64,000 bases of DNA. Origin: Sediminihabitans luteus. Lineage in GTDB: Bacteria; Actinomycetota; Actinomycetes; Actinomycetales; Cellulomonadaceae. A program made the position numbers and the translations under genes. The notes under the pieces were generated by a model. The model was not told the origin of the DNA. It saw only the letters and a program-made list of their open reading frames with translations, and ran no database searches. This document shows, piece after piece, positions 36,761 through 45,322 of this stretch. The stretch spans positions 1 to 64,000 of the forward strand of contig NZ_PGFE01000004.1 in NCBI RefSeq assembly GCF_002797595.1. The letters are read 5' to 3'. Every line of letters begins with the position of its first letter. Within the stretch, counting starts at the first letter, position 1.

Positions 36761-39700
36761 GTGGCGATTCGACTTCCTTCTTCTGGCACGACCCCCCTGG
36801 CCCGCGAGAGCAGGACCGGGACGCGCCGCGCCGTCCTTGCAGCGGCGCTCGCGCTCGCGCTCGGACTCGGCACGGGTGCCACGGTCGTCGGCGCCGCTAG
36901 CGCCGACGCCGCGCCCGCACCCGCCGCTACGGTGGTGGCGGCCGCACCGGCGCCCGACACCTCGTCGGTCACCGCCGACCCGCTGCCGACCGCACAGATC
37001 AACGGGATCGTGTGGGCGCAGGCGATCGCGGGATCGACGGCGTACGCCGGCGGGAGCTTCACGTCCGCGAGGCCCGCGGGCTCGCCCGCCGGGAGCAACG
37101 AGACCCCCCGCGCCAACCTCATGCGGTACAACCTCGAGACCGGAGCGCTCGACGCGTCCTGGAACCCCGGTGCCAACGGCCGCGTGCTCGCCATGGCGGT
37201 CTCGCCCGACGGCACGCGGCTCTACGTCGCCGGTGCGTTCACGCAGATCGCGGGCCAGGCGAGGTATCGCCTCGCGGCCTTCGACACGGCCACGGGGCAG
37301 CTCGTCGCGAACTGGCGTCCCGGCACCAACACGACGGTGATCGACATCAAGGCGACGAACTCGACCGTGTACATCACGGGCGAGTTCACCAACGTCAACA
37401 ACACGACGCGGTCGAAGGTCGCGGCGCTGAGCGCAGCCGACGGATCGCTGCTGCCGTTCGCTCCCGTTCTCGACGGCGGCTACGGCGGGCGGGCCATCGA
37501 GGTGTCGCCGGACGGCACCAAGGTCGTCGTCGCGGGGTCGTTCACGAGCACCAACGGTTCGACGAACCCCGGCCGAGGCATGGCGGCGCTGGACGCGACG
37601 TCCGGCGCTCTGCTGCCGTGGGCCGTCAACGCGACGATCCGCAACGCCGGCACCAACTCGGCGATCTACTCGCTCGCCTCGGACGGCGACAGCATCTACG
37701 GCAGCGGCTACGACTTTGGCGGGAGCAAGACCGACGACGACTTCGAGGGCATCTTCCGCGCCTCGTGGAGCGACGGCACGCTCGTGTGGATGGAGGACTG
37801 CCACGGCGACACGTACTCGGTGTACCCCTCCGCCGGTGCGGTCTACACGGCGAGCCACACGCACTACTGCGGAAACATCGGTGAGTTTCCCCAGACCGAC
37901 CCGTGGACCGTGAACCACTCGCTCGCGTTCTCGAAGCAGCCCTCGGACCGCACGATCACCCCTGACCCGTACGGATACCGCAGCTTCACCGGCAAGCCCG
38001 CCGGCGCGCTGCTGCCGTGGTACCCGATCTGGGGCACGGGGTCCGTGTCCGGTGTCGACCAGGCAGGCTGGGACATCACGGGCAACGACAAGTACGTCGT
38101 CTACGGCGGCGAGTTCACGAGCGTGTCGGGCGTCAAGCAGCAAGGGCTCGTCCGCTTCGCCAAGCGTGGTGACGTGGCGGCCAAGGTCGGCCCGACCCTC
38201 CAGGGCGGCACCTACACGATCTCGACCCGATCGGTCGCATCGGGCCAGGCGCGCGTGTCCTGGAAGGCGAACTACGACGCGGACAGCCCCGAGCTGACGT
38301 ACGAGCTCTACCGTCGCGGCGTCTCCAGCCCGGTGTACTCGACCACGTCGCGGTCCACCTACTGGGTGCGTCCGACGATGGCGTTCTCCGACACGGGCCT
38401 CACGGCAGGCACGTCGTACGACTACCGGGTGCGGGTGGCGGATCCGGACGGCAACTCGACCGTCTCCGACTGGACCTCCGTGACCGTCGCCTCGGCAGGG
38501 TCGACGACCGCGTACGACACGGCCGTCCTGGGTAGCGCACCCAGCAACTACTGGCCGCTCGGCGAGTCGAGCGGGAGCTCCGCGTACGACTGGGCTGCCG
38601 CGGACGACCTTGCACTGACCGGCGCGACCCGCGGGGCCACGGGCAAGGACGTCCCGGCCTCTGCCAAGGCCACGACCTTCTCGGGTTCCTCGAGCGGAGG
38701 CTCGACCGCGAGCGCGGTGCTGGGTCCGCAGACGTTCAGCGTCGAGGCCTGGTTCCGCTCGACGTCGTCGAGGGGTGGGAAGATCGTCGGCTTCGGCAGC
38801 TCGCAGACCGGTACTTCCAGCAGCTACGACCGTCACATCTACATGAGCAACGACGGACGTCTGACGTTCGGCGTGTACCCGGGTGCGGTCCGGACGATCT
38901 CGTCCGGCACGGGATACAACGACGGCGCGTGGCACCAGGTCGTCGGCACGCTCGACGCCACCGGGATGTCGTTCTACGTCGACGGCGTCAGGGTCGGCAC
39001 GCGCACGGACACGACGTCGGCGCAGGCGTACAACGGCTACTGGCGCGTGGGAGGCGACAACCAGTCGAGCTGGCCTGACGCGGGCAGCTCGAACTTCCTC
39101 AACGGCACCATCGCGAACGTCGCGGTGTACGACAAGGCTCTCGACCGCACGGCGGTCGACGCCCACTGGACCGCGTCGGGTCGCACCTCCCGTCTCGTGC
39201 AGCCGCCGAGCGACGCCTACGGGCAGGCCGTGTTCGGGCTGGACCCGTCCCTGTACTGGCGGCTCGACGACACCTCGGGCTCGACGGCGTCCGACAGCGG
39301 ACCCGACGACAACGACGGGACCTACTTCGGCAACGTCGTCAAGGGGCAGGCGGGTGCCCTGAGCGGCGCCAACGGCAAGTCCGTGCGATTCGCCCCGAAC
39401 AACCAGACGCAGGGCGCCTGGGCGGCGACGGCGTCCGCCACGACCGCGCCGAGCGTGTACTCGCTCGAGACGTGGTTCAAGTCGACGTCGACGCGGGGCG
39501 GCAAGCTTGTCGGGTTCGGCAGCAGCAGGTCGTCGTTGAGCTCGAGCTACGACCGGCACCTGTACATGACCACGGGCGGCATCCTGAAGTTCGGGACGTA
39601 TGCGGGCCAGGAGCAGGTGCTCGCGACGAGCTCGCCGATGAACGACGGCGCCTGGCACCACGTGGTGGCCACGCAAGGACCGAGCGGCATGGCCCTCTAC

Positions 39701-41032
39701 GTCGACGGTGCGCTCCAGGGGTCGAACGACAAGTCGGCCGCCGAGGCGTCCACGGGGTACTGGCGCATCGGCGGCGACCGAGGCTGGGAGGGCGACAACT
39801 ACTGGGCGGGCACGCTCGACGAGGTCGCGGTGTACCCCACGATCCTGACGGCCGCGCAGGTCGCCGACCACGCCGCTCTCGGGCGTGGCGAGGCGCCGAA
39901 CCAGGCGCCGACGGCGGCGTTCAGCGCCACCAAGGACCACCTCGAGGTCGACGTCGACGCCGGGGCGAGCGCGGACTCCGACGGCACGGTCGACGGCTAC
40001 GCCTGGGACTTCGGTGACGGGTCGGGCGGGTCCGGCGCGACGGCGTCCCACACCTACACGGCCGCGGGGACGTACACGATCACGCTGACCGTGGTCGACG
40101 ACGACGGTGCGACGTCCTCCGTGAGCCACGACGTGAGCGTCGTCGCGCCGAACGTCGCCCCGGTCGCAGCGTTCTCCGCCACGCCGGATCACCTCGTCGT
40201 GAGCGTCGACGCGTCCGCGTCGACGGACCCTGACGGGTCGGGCCTCACCTACGCGTGGGCCTTCGGCGACGGGGCGACGGCCAGCGGTGTGACGGCCAGC
40301 CACACCTACGCCGCCGCCGGGACCTACGTGGTCACGCTCACGGTGAAGGACGTCGACGGTGCGTCGACCAGCACCAGCCGGGAGGTGGCCGCCACGGCGC
40401 CGCCGGCGGCGAACGTCCTCGCGCTCGACGACTTCGACCGGACGCTGACGAGCAGCTGGGGCACCGCGCAGGTCGGCGGTTCGTGGACCGTCCTCGGTGG
40501 GGCGCCTGCCTTCTCGGTCGGAGGTGGTTCGGGCGTGATGGCGCTCGCCCCGACGTGGACCCGCGAGGCACGGCTGGCGGCAGTCACCACCAACGCTGCC
40601 GTGGTCGACACGTCGTTCTCGTCCGACGTCGCGTCCCAGGGCGGCACGGTGAGCGTCAACCTGGTCGGGCGGCAGGTCGGCTCCGACAACTACGCGCTGC
40701 GTGTGCGGCTCGAGCCCGACGGCAAGGTGCGCCTCTACCTCCTGCGAGGGCAGACCCTGCTCGCCAGCCAGCTCCTGCCGGACAACTACGCGACGGGCAC
40801 CGTGCTGAACGCTCGACTCTCGGTCGCGGGAACGAGTCCCACGACGCTCGCGGCGAAGGTCTGGGCACAGGGCACGACGGAGCCCGCGTCGTGGCAGACC
40901 TCGGCGTCCGACGTGACGGCCGCGCTGCAGGCGAACGGGACCACGAGCCTGCTCGTCGCGGTGAGCTCGGCGTCGACCAACCCGACGACCCGGATCGCGT
41001 TCGACACCTTCCGGGTGAGCGCGCCGCAGTAG
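36761..41032 (+). CDS. Large secreted beta-propeller/FN3/LamG/PKD protein
   Basis: A 1423-aa exported protein. Signal peptide about 1-47 (AVLAAALALALGLGTGATVV, cleavage near ASADA). Order thereafter: propeller of delta-60/NHL-like blades (about 77-477, RLYVAGAFTQIAGQARYR); FN3-like domain (480-580); two LamG/concanavalin domains (about 584-805 and 818-1043) with near-duplicate cores (SRGGKIVGFGSS / TRGGKLVGFGSS); two PKD domains (1047-1130, 1131-1213; YAWDFGDGSGG, YAWAFGDGATA); and a C-terminal beta-sandwich of about 200 residues. No LPXTG motif, S-layer repeats or catalytic signature is seen. Its location between transferase genes and wzy suggests it binds or organises the polysaccharide. 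GTG 36761 has a GGGGAG ribosome site. Confidence 0.85.
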   Translation: MAIRLPSSGTTPLARESRTGTRRAVLAAALALALGLGTGATVVGAASADAAPAPAATVVAAAPAPDTSSVTADPLPTAQINGIVWAQAIAGSTAYAGGSFTSARPAGSPAGSNETPRANLMRYNLETGALDASWNPGANGRVLAMAVSPDGTRLYVAGAFTQIAGQARYRLAAFDTATGQLVANWRPGTNTTVIDIKATNSTVYITGEFTNVNNTTRSKVAALSAADGSLLPFAPVLDGGYGGRAIEVSPDGTKVVVAGSFTSTNGSTNPGRGMAALDATSGALLPWAVNATIRNAGTNSAIYSLASDGDSIYGSGYDFGGSKTDDDFEGIFRASWSDGTLVWMEDCHGDTYSVYPSAGAVYTASHTHYCGNIGEFPQTDPWTVNHSLAFSKQPSDRTITPDPYGYRSFTGKPAGALLPWYPIWGTGSVSGVDQAGWDITGNDKYVVYGGEFTSVSGVKQQGLVRFAKRGDVAAKVGPTLQGGTYTISTRSVASGQARVSWKANYDADSPELTYELYRRGVSSPVYSTTSRSTYWVRPTMAFSDTGLTAGTSYDYRVRVADPDGNSTVSDWTSVTVASAGSTTAYDTAVLGSAPSNYWPLGESSGSSAYDWAAADDLALTGATRGATGKDVPASAKATTFSGSSSGGSTASAVLGPQTFSVEAWFRSTSSRGGKIVGFGSSQTGTSSSYDRHIYMSNDGRLTFGVYPGAVRTISSGTGYNDGAWHQVVGTLDATGMSFYVDGVRVGTRTDTTSAQAYNGYWRVGGDNQSSWPDAGSSNFLNGTIANVAVYDKALDRTAVDAHWTASGRTSRLVQPPSDAYGQAVFGLDPSLYWRLDDTSGSTASDSGPDDNDGTYFGNVVKGQAGALSGANGKSVRFAPNNQTQGAWAATASATTAPSVYSLETWFKSTSTRGGKLVGFGSSRSSLSSSYDRHLYMTTGGILKFGTYAGQEQVLATSSPMNDGAWHHVVATQGPSGMALYVDGALQGSNDKSAAEASTGYWRIGGDRGWEGDNYWAGTLDEVAVYPTILTAAQVADHAALGRGEAPNQAPTAAFSATKDHLEVDVDAGASADSDGTVDGYAWDFGDGSGGSGATASHTYTAAGTYTITLTVVDDDGATSSVSHDVSVVAPNVAPVAAFSATPDHLVVSVDASASTDPDGSGLTYAWAFGDGATASGVTASHTYAAAGTYVVTLTVKDVDGASTSTSREVAATAPPAANVLALDDFDRTLTSSWGTAQVGGSWTVLGGAPAFSVGGGSGVMALAPTWTREARLAAVTTNAAVVDTSFSSDVASQGGTVSVNLVGRQVGSDNYALRVRLEPDGKVRLYLLRGQTLLASQLLPDNYATGTVLNARLSVAGTSPTTLAAKVWAQGTTEPASWQTSASDVTAALQANGTTSLLVAVSSASTNPTTRIAFDTFRVSAPQ

Positions 41033-41042
41033 CCGCGAGAGG

Positions 41043-41086
41043 ACGCCCGGGGGGTGGACACCGTCAGGTGTTCTCCCCCCGGGCGT
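41043..41086. terminator. Bidirectional terminator between convergent genes
   Basis: A 12-bp GC stem (41043-41054 with 41075-41086) extended inside by GACACC/GGTGTC-like pairing. It serves both the large secreted protein (+) and the Wzy gene (-), whose stop codon (41064-41066) lies in the hairpin itself. Confidence 0.65.
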
Positions 41087-42320
41087 TCTGACGTCCGTGG
41101 GCGCCGGTGAGCGCGAGGGCGACGCCGAGCATCAACGGCGTGACAGAAGCCCAGAAGAGGGGGCTGAAAAGGAAGTCCCAGACGATCGTGACCGCGAGGT
41201 AGATCAGGAGGGCCGGGGCCTCGTTGCGTGAGAGGGAACGGGTCAGTCGGTGCAGGACGACTCCCACGCAGAGCAGGCCGAGGGCGATCCCGGCGATCCC
41301 GAAGCGCAGCCAGAGGTCACCGGCGACTGAGTGGACCTCGTAGCCGGATCCGAACAGGTACCGCTCGACGTACCCGTTGTTGGGGTCGTAGTCGAGCGCG
41401 GCCATCCCGGACTTCGCCACGGTGATGTCTGCGAGGTTGGGAACGGTCCCCGCTCCGACTCCCAGCGGGTTCGCCGTGATCAGGGCGACGGACGCACCCA
41501 TCTCTGGGCGGCCGCCCGCGAAGATCCCGCCGCTCGCCTCGACCTGCGCCTCGGTCCGGAGCTGTGCGTCGTCCCCGAGGTAGCCGTCCAGGAGGAGGGT
41601 CTGCATGCCGAGGAACACCGCGCAGGCCAGCACGGCGAGCTGGACCACGGTGCCGAGGGTGCCGGAGCGCGCGCGGAGTCCGTCGCGCACGACCTGCCAC
41701 AGCACGAGGGCGAGCACGAGCAGCATCAGCGACGCGGCGGATCGGGAGTCGTTGAGCGCCGAGACCAGCGCGAGCGCACCGGTCGCGATCAGCGCGGGCC
41801 GGCGGGTGCGAGCCCACAGGCACAGTGCGAGCACGAGGATCGAGACCGGGACCGAGTAGTTGTACTTCCACGGGTTCTCGGCCCCGTCGCGCACGAGCGC
41901 AGCGAGGACCGCGCCGATCCCGAAGCAGGTCGCCATGACCGGGGCGGACAGGGCCCGTCGCGCCCAGACGAGCAGACCGACACCGCCCAGGAGCGTCGCC
42001 AGGAGGATGAGGTTCCCACGCATGGTCGAGGTGGAGGAGGCGTGATCGATCGACGCCGCCGACGTCAGGACGACGCCCGAGACCATGGCCGTGGCCCCGA
42101 GCCCGAGGAACCAGCGGCCCGCCCGGTACGACCAGAGCGTGCCGATCCAGACCGGGAGGAGCAGGACGGCGAGCAGCAGCGCCGGTGTGACGCCCTGGAC
42201 CAGCGGGAACCACGCGCCGACGCCGACGCAGACGAGCTGGGCGACCGTGCTCGTGACCCGGGAGCCGGTCGCGGGTCGTTCCGCCGGCGGTGCGACCGTG
42301 TGCGGACCTTGGCCCATCAC
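41064..42320 (-). CDS. O-antigen ligase/polymerase-like membrane protein (Wzy)
   Basis: A 418-aa protein with about eleven membrane helices and one larger extracytoplasmic loop (about 275-345, where NPLGVGAGTVPNLAD and YEVHSVAGDLWLRFGIAGI lie). The latter resembles the H-x6-G/E ligase-polymerase motif of the Wzy_C family. LNDSRSAASLMLLVLALVLW is a family-like helix. It would link lipid-borne repeat units into a polymer outside the membrane. Seven bases separate it from the kinase gene upstream, so both are one operon. Confidence 0.82.
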   Translation of the reverse strand: MMGQGPHTVAPPAERPATGSRVTSTVAQLVCVGVGAWFPLVQGVTPALLLAVLLLPVWIGTLWSYRAGRWFLGLGATAMVSGVVLTSAASIDHASSTSTMRGNLILLATLLGGVGLLVWARRALSAPVMATCFGIGAVLAALVRDGAENPWKYNYSVPVSILVLALCLWARTRRPALIATGALALVSALNDSRSAASLMLLVLALVLWQVVRDGLRARSGTLGTVVQLAVLACAVFLGMQTLLLDGYLGDDAQLRTEAQVEASGGIFAGGRPEMGASVALITANPLGVGAGTVPNLADITVAKSGMAALDYDPNNGYVERYLFGSGYEVHSVAGDLWLRFGIAGIALGLLCVGVVLHRLTRSLSRNEAPALLIYLAVTIVWDFLFSPLFWASVTPLMLGVALALTGAHGRQNARGENT

Positions 42321-42327
42321 GGTCGCC

Positions 42328-43716
42328 TCATCCGGTCTTCGCGGTGGGCCGGCGCATCTTGCGGTCCGACGGCGTGCGCGCCGGGCGCACGTAGTACTCG
42401 CTGCGCCCGTGGGCCCGGGCGCCGTTCAGCACGACGCCGACGATGTCGCAGCCGCTGCGCTCGAGGTCGGCGAGCGTCTGTCGGAGCCGTGCGATCTTGG
42501 TGCGTCCCTCGCGTGCGACCACGACGACTCCGTCGACCCGCTGCGTGAGCCACAACGGGTCGGAGAGGGGGAGCAGGGGCGCGCAGTCGATGATGACGTA
42601 GTCGTAGGAGCGGCGGAGCGTCTCGATCACCGCTGCCATCCTGGTCGACGCCAGGAGCGAGCCGGGGTTCGGCGGGAGCGCGCCCGTCGGCAGCACGTCC
42701 AGGTTGGTCGAGCCCCAGTGCTGGACGACGTCGCCGAGCTCGACGTCCCCGACGAGCAGATTGGTCAGCCCGACGGAGCCTTCCAGGCCGGTCAGTCGGT
42801 CGATCGAGGGACGTCGCAGGTCGGCGTCGACCAGCAGCACCCGGCTGTCGTCCTCGGCGAGCGCGATGGACAGCGCCGCGGAGATCGAGCTCTTGCCCTC
42901 CGAGGCGTCGCCCGACGTCACGAGCAGGACGCGATGGTCCTTGTCGACGTTTGCGAAGCGGAGGTTGGCGAGCAGCGTGCGTACCGACTCCGACGCCCGA
43001 CTCCCGGGTGCGGCAGCGAGCTCCTGCGGGAGCGTGCGGCCGTTCGGGGCGACGACGACCTCGCCGAGCACCGGGGCGGCGGCGACGGACTCGATCGTCG
43101 TGCGGTTCGTGATCCGACGTGCGAGCAGCCGACGGGCGACGGCGTACGCGGCGCCGACGAGACCGCCGACGACGATGCCGAGCATGGTGAGCAGGCGCGT
43201 GTTGGGAGACACAGGGTTCACGGGTTGCCGCGCCTCGGCGATCGTCGTGACGCGGACGGCCGGCGAGTCGTCCGCGAGCTCGGGCGAGAGCTCGGGGACG
43301 GCGACCGCGAGCTGGGCGGCCGTCGCGCCCGCGATCTCCCGGGCGACGTCCGGGTCGGCGTCGAGCGCCGAGATCTGGATGACGACGGTGTTGAGCGGTG
43401 TGTCGACCGTGACCCGGTTCGCGAGCGACGTCGGCGTGTCGTCGAGGCCGAGGTCGTCGATCACGGGGCCGAGCACGTAGGGGGACGTGGCGAGCACCGC
43501 GTACGAGGCGACGAGGTTCTGCACGTAGTTCGACCCCTGGACGAGCTCGGAGGTGTTCTCGCCCTGCTCGGGCACGACCATGACCGATGCGCTCGACTGG
43601 TACATCGGGACCTGGGACTTGGCGTAGGCGTAGCCGAGCGCGCCACCCGCGAGCATGCACAGCGCGATCACGAGCCAGTGCTTGACCAGCGTCGCGGCGT
43701 ACTCGTTCAGCGTCAT
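42328..43716 (-). CDS. Wzz/bacterial tyrosine kinase (chain-length regulator and BY-kinase)
   Basis: A 462-aa fusion. Residues 1-200 are a Wzz domain: helix 1 (WLVIALCMLAGGALGYAYA), an extracytoplasmic part, and helix 2 (about 175-195, LLTMLGIVVGGLVGAAYAVA). Residues 225-440 form a ParA-like kinase: Walker A in SGDASEGKSSISAAL, Walker A' in VLLVDADLRRPS, Walker B in YDYVIIDCAP. The tail has a Tyr pair (SEYYVRP) as autophosphorylation site. It sets chain length and assembly through cyclic phosphorylation. ATG 43716 follows CAGGAG. The partner phosphatase is likely the LMW-PTP at 49050. Confidence 0.93.
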   Translation of the reverse strand: MTLNEYAATLVKHWLVIALCMLAGGALGYAYAKSQVPMYQSSASVMVVPEQGENTSELVQGSNYVQNLVASYAVLATSPYVLGPVIDDLGLDDTPTSLANRVTVDTPLNTVVIQISALDADPDVAREIAGATAAQLAVAVPELSPELADDSPAVRVTTIAEARQPVNPVSPNTRLLTMLGIVVGGLVGAAYAVARRLLARRITNRTTIESVAAAPVLGEVVVAPNGRTLPQELAAAPGSRASESVRTLLANLRFANVDKDHRVLLVTSGDASEGKSSISAALSIALAEDDSRVLLVDADLRRPSIDRLTGLEGSVGLTNLLVGDVELGDVVQHWGSTNLDVLPTGALPPNPGSLLASTRMAAVIETLRRSYDYVIIDCAPLLPLSDPLWLTQRVDGVVVVAREGRTKIARLRQTLADLERSGCDIVGVVLNGARAHGRSEYYVRPARTPSDRKMRRPTAKTG

Positions 43717-43912
43717 TCGGCTCCTGCGCGTCCTCGTCGGCGCCATCACCCCCGTGGGCGATCGTCGGACCCACGCTACTGGGGCGCCGACCGCTCGACG
43801 GCGCACCGCGTCGGGTTTCACCCGCTCGCGCCGGGTTCGTGCTCCTTGTTCGAGCCTACGATCGATCGTCCGGCCGGGCTCGCCGGCACGAGTCGCCGGA
43901 AGGGGTGTCGAG

Positions 43913-45232
43913 ATGGGCGTCGCGCGCTCGGTCACGGGCACCGCCGGTGCCAAGGTGCTCGTGATGGGGATCGCGGGCGTGCTCGGCATCCTCAGCAGCC
44001 GGCTCATCATCGGGCACTTCGGTGTCGACGCGTACGCCCAGTACGGGCTGCTCAACGGCCTGCGCAACCTGCTCCCGTTCGCAGACCTCGGCATCGGCGC
44101 GGTCGTGATCAACGCGATCGCCGAGGCGAAGGATCCGCGGCGGTCGCAGCAGGTCCTGGCGACGCTGACGACCGCGCTGCGCGTGCTCACGGTCTCGGGC
44201 GTCGTCGTCGCGGTCGCTGCGGTCGGCATCCAGCTGCTGGGCCTGTGGCCCACCCTCCTGGGCGACGGACTCACCGCCGGCGGTGACGTGGTCGCCGCGT
44301 CCTGCCTCGTGGTGTTCGGGCTCTCGCTGCCGCTCGGCATCGGCATCCGCGTGCTGATCGGCGTGCGCCGGACGGCCCTGCAGACCGTGCTGCAGGGTCT
44401 CGTCTCCCCGCTGTTCCTGCTCGGGGTGCTCGGCCTCGTCGTGCTCGGCGCCACGGGGGACGCCGTCGCGCTCGTCGCCTACCTCGCGGGTTCACTCGCG
44501 TCGCTGATCACGCTGGTGGTCGCCGCGCGGCTCCTCGCGCCCCAGGTGCTGCGCGCGATCCGGGACGTCCCGGCCGTGCGGCGCGTCCCCGGGGTTCGCG
44601 TGGCGCACGTCGCCGGGCCGATGCTCGTCCAGTCGATCGCCACGCCGATCGCCCTGCAGAGCGACCGGCTCCTGCTGTCGCACCTCGCGAGCCGTGACGC
44701 GCTCGCCCAGTACTCGTTCGCGACGCAGGTCTTCGGCCTCGTCATGCAGACCGTCATCGCCGCAGGAGTCAGCCTGTGGCCCCACTTCGCGGCGGCACGC
44801 TCGAGCCGGACCGTGATCAGCCCGGCACGGACCGCGCTCGCGTTCCTCGTCGGCGCGCTCGTCCTGTCCGGCGCGCTCGTGCTCGTCCTGCCCGCGCTCG
44901 AGTCGTTCGTCGCGCACGGGGAGATCGAGGTCCCCGCCGCGCTCGCCCTCGGCTACTGCGCGTTCGTCGCGGTCCAGGCCCTCAACTACCCCGTGGGCAT
45001 GTACATGACCGACGAGCGCGGCCTCAAGTTCCAGGTCGTGCCGGTCATCCTGATGACGGTCTCGAACGTCGCCCTGTCGTGGGTCCTCATCGCCCCGTTC
45101 GGCGCCGCCGGCCCGGTGCTCGGCTCGGTGATCGCGATCGTCGTCTTCCAGGTCGTGCCCAACAGCCTGTGGGTCCGCGCCGACCTGCGACGCCGCGCTC
45201 GCGACGCGGACGGCACGAGCGCGTCGGCGTAG
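43913..45232 (+). CDS. Polysaccharide flippase (Wzx/MATE-like)
   Basis: A 439-aa protein with about twelve membrane helices. The amino end (SRLIIGHFGVDAYAQYGLLN) and the central QSDRLLLSHLASRDALAQYS are hallmarks of Wzx-type lipid-linked-oligosaccharide flippases in the MOP superfamily. It would carry the completed repeat unit to the outer face for Wzy. ATG 43913 follows GGAAGGGG. Divergent from the Wzz-kinase gene across a 196-base region containing a GGGTGAA motif on the minus strand (43817-43823). It is the last gene before mfd. Confidence 0.9.
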   Translation: MGVARSVTGTAGAKVLVMGIAGVLGILSSRLIIGHFGVDAYAQYGLLNGLRNLLPFADLGIGAVVINAIAEAKDPRRSQQVLATLTTALRVLTVSGVVVAVAAVGIQLLGLWPTLLGDGLTAGGDVVAASCLVVFGLSLPLGIGIRVLIGVRRTALQTVLQGLVSPLFLLGVLGLVVLGATGDAVALVAYLAGSLASLITLVVAARLLAPQVLRAIRDVPAVRRVPGVRVAHVAGPMLVQSIATPIALQSDRLLLSHLASRDALAQYSFATQVFGLVMQTVIAAGVSLWPHFAAARSSRTVISPARTALAFLVGALVLSGALVLVLPALESFVAHGEIEVPAALALGYCAFVAVQALNYPVGMYMTDERGLKFQVVPVILMTVSNVALSWVLIAPFGAAGPVLGSVIAIVVFQVVPNSLWVRADLRRRARDADGTSASA

Positions 45233-45322
45233 GGTGGAGCGAGCCGCTCGACGCGGCATCTCCCCGGTCCGATCTCGGATCGGGCCCCTCGTGCTGCCCG
45301 CCCGCACCGTCGAAGGACCTCG

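Noticed and set aside
36584-40303. 1239-aa open frame antisense to the LamG/PKD protein
   Set aside because: Same shadow effect: low-complexity RVRGRR-type product against a clearly real gene.
36761-41032. Cell-wall sorting or autotransport of the LamG/PKD protein
   Set aside because: No LPXTG motif, C-terminal membrane segment or SLH repeats seen; attachment remains unknown.
26550-45322. Mobile-element boundaries around the polysaccharide island
   Set aside because: No transposase, integrase, flanking direct repeat or tRNA target found at either end, so insertion is argued only from gene order.
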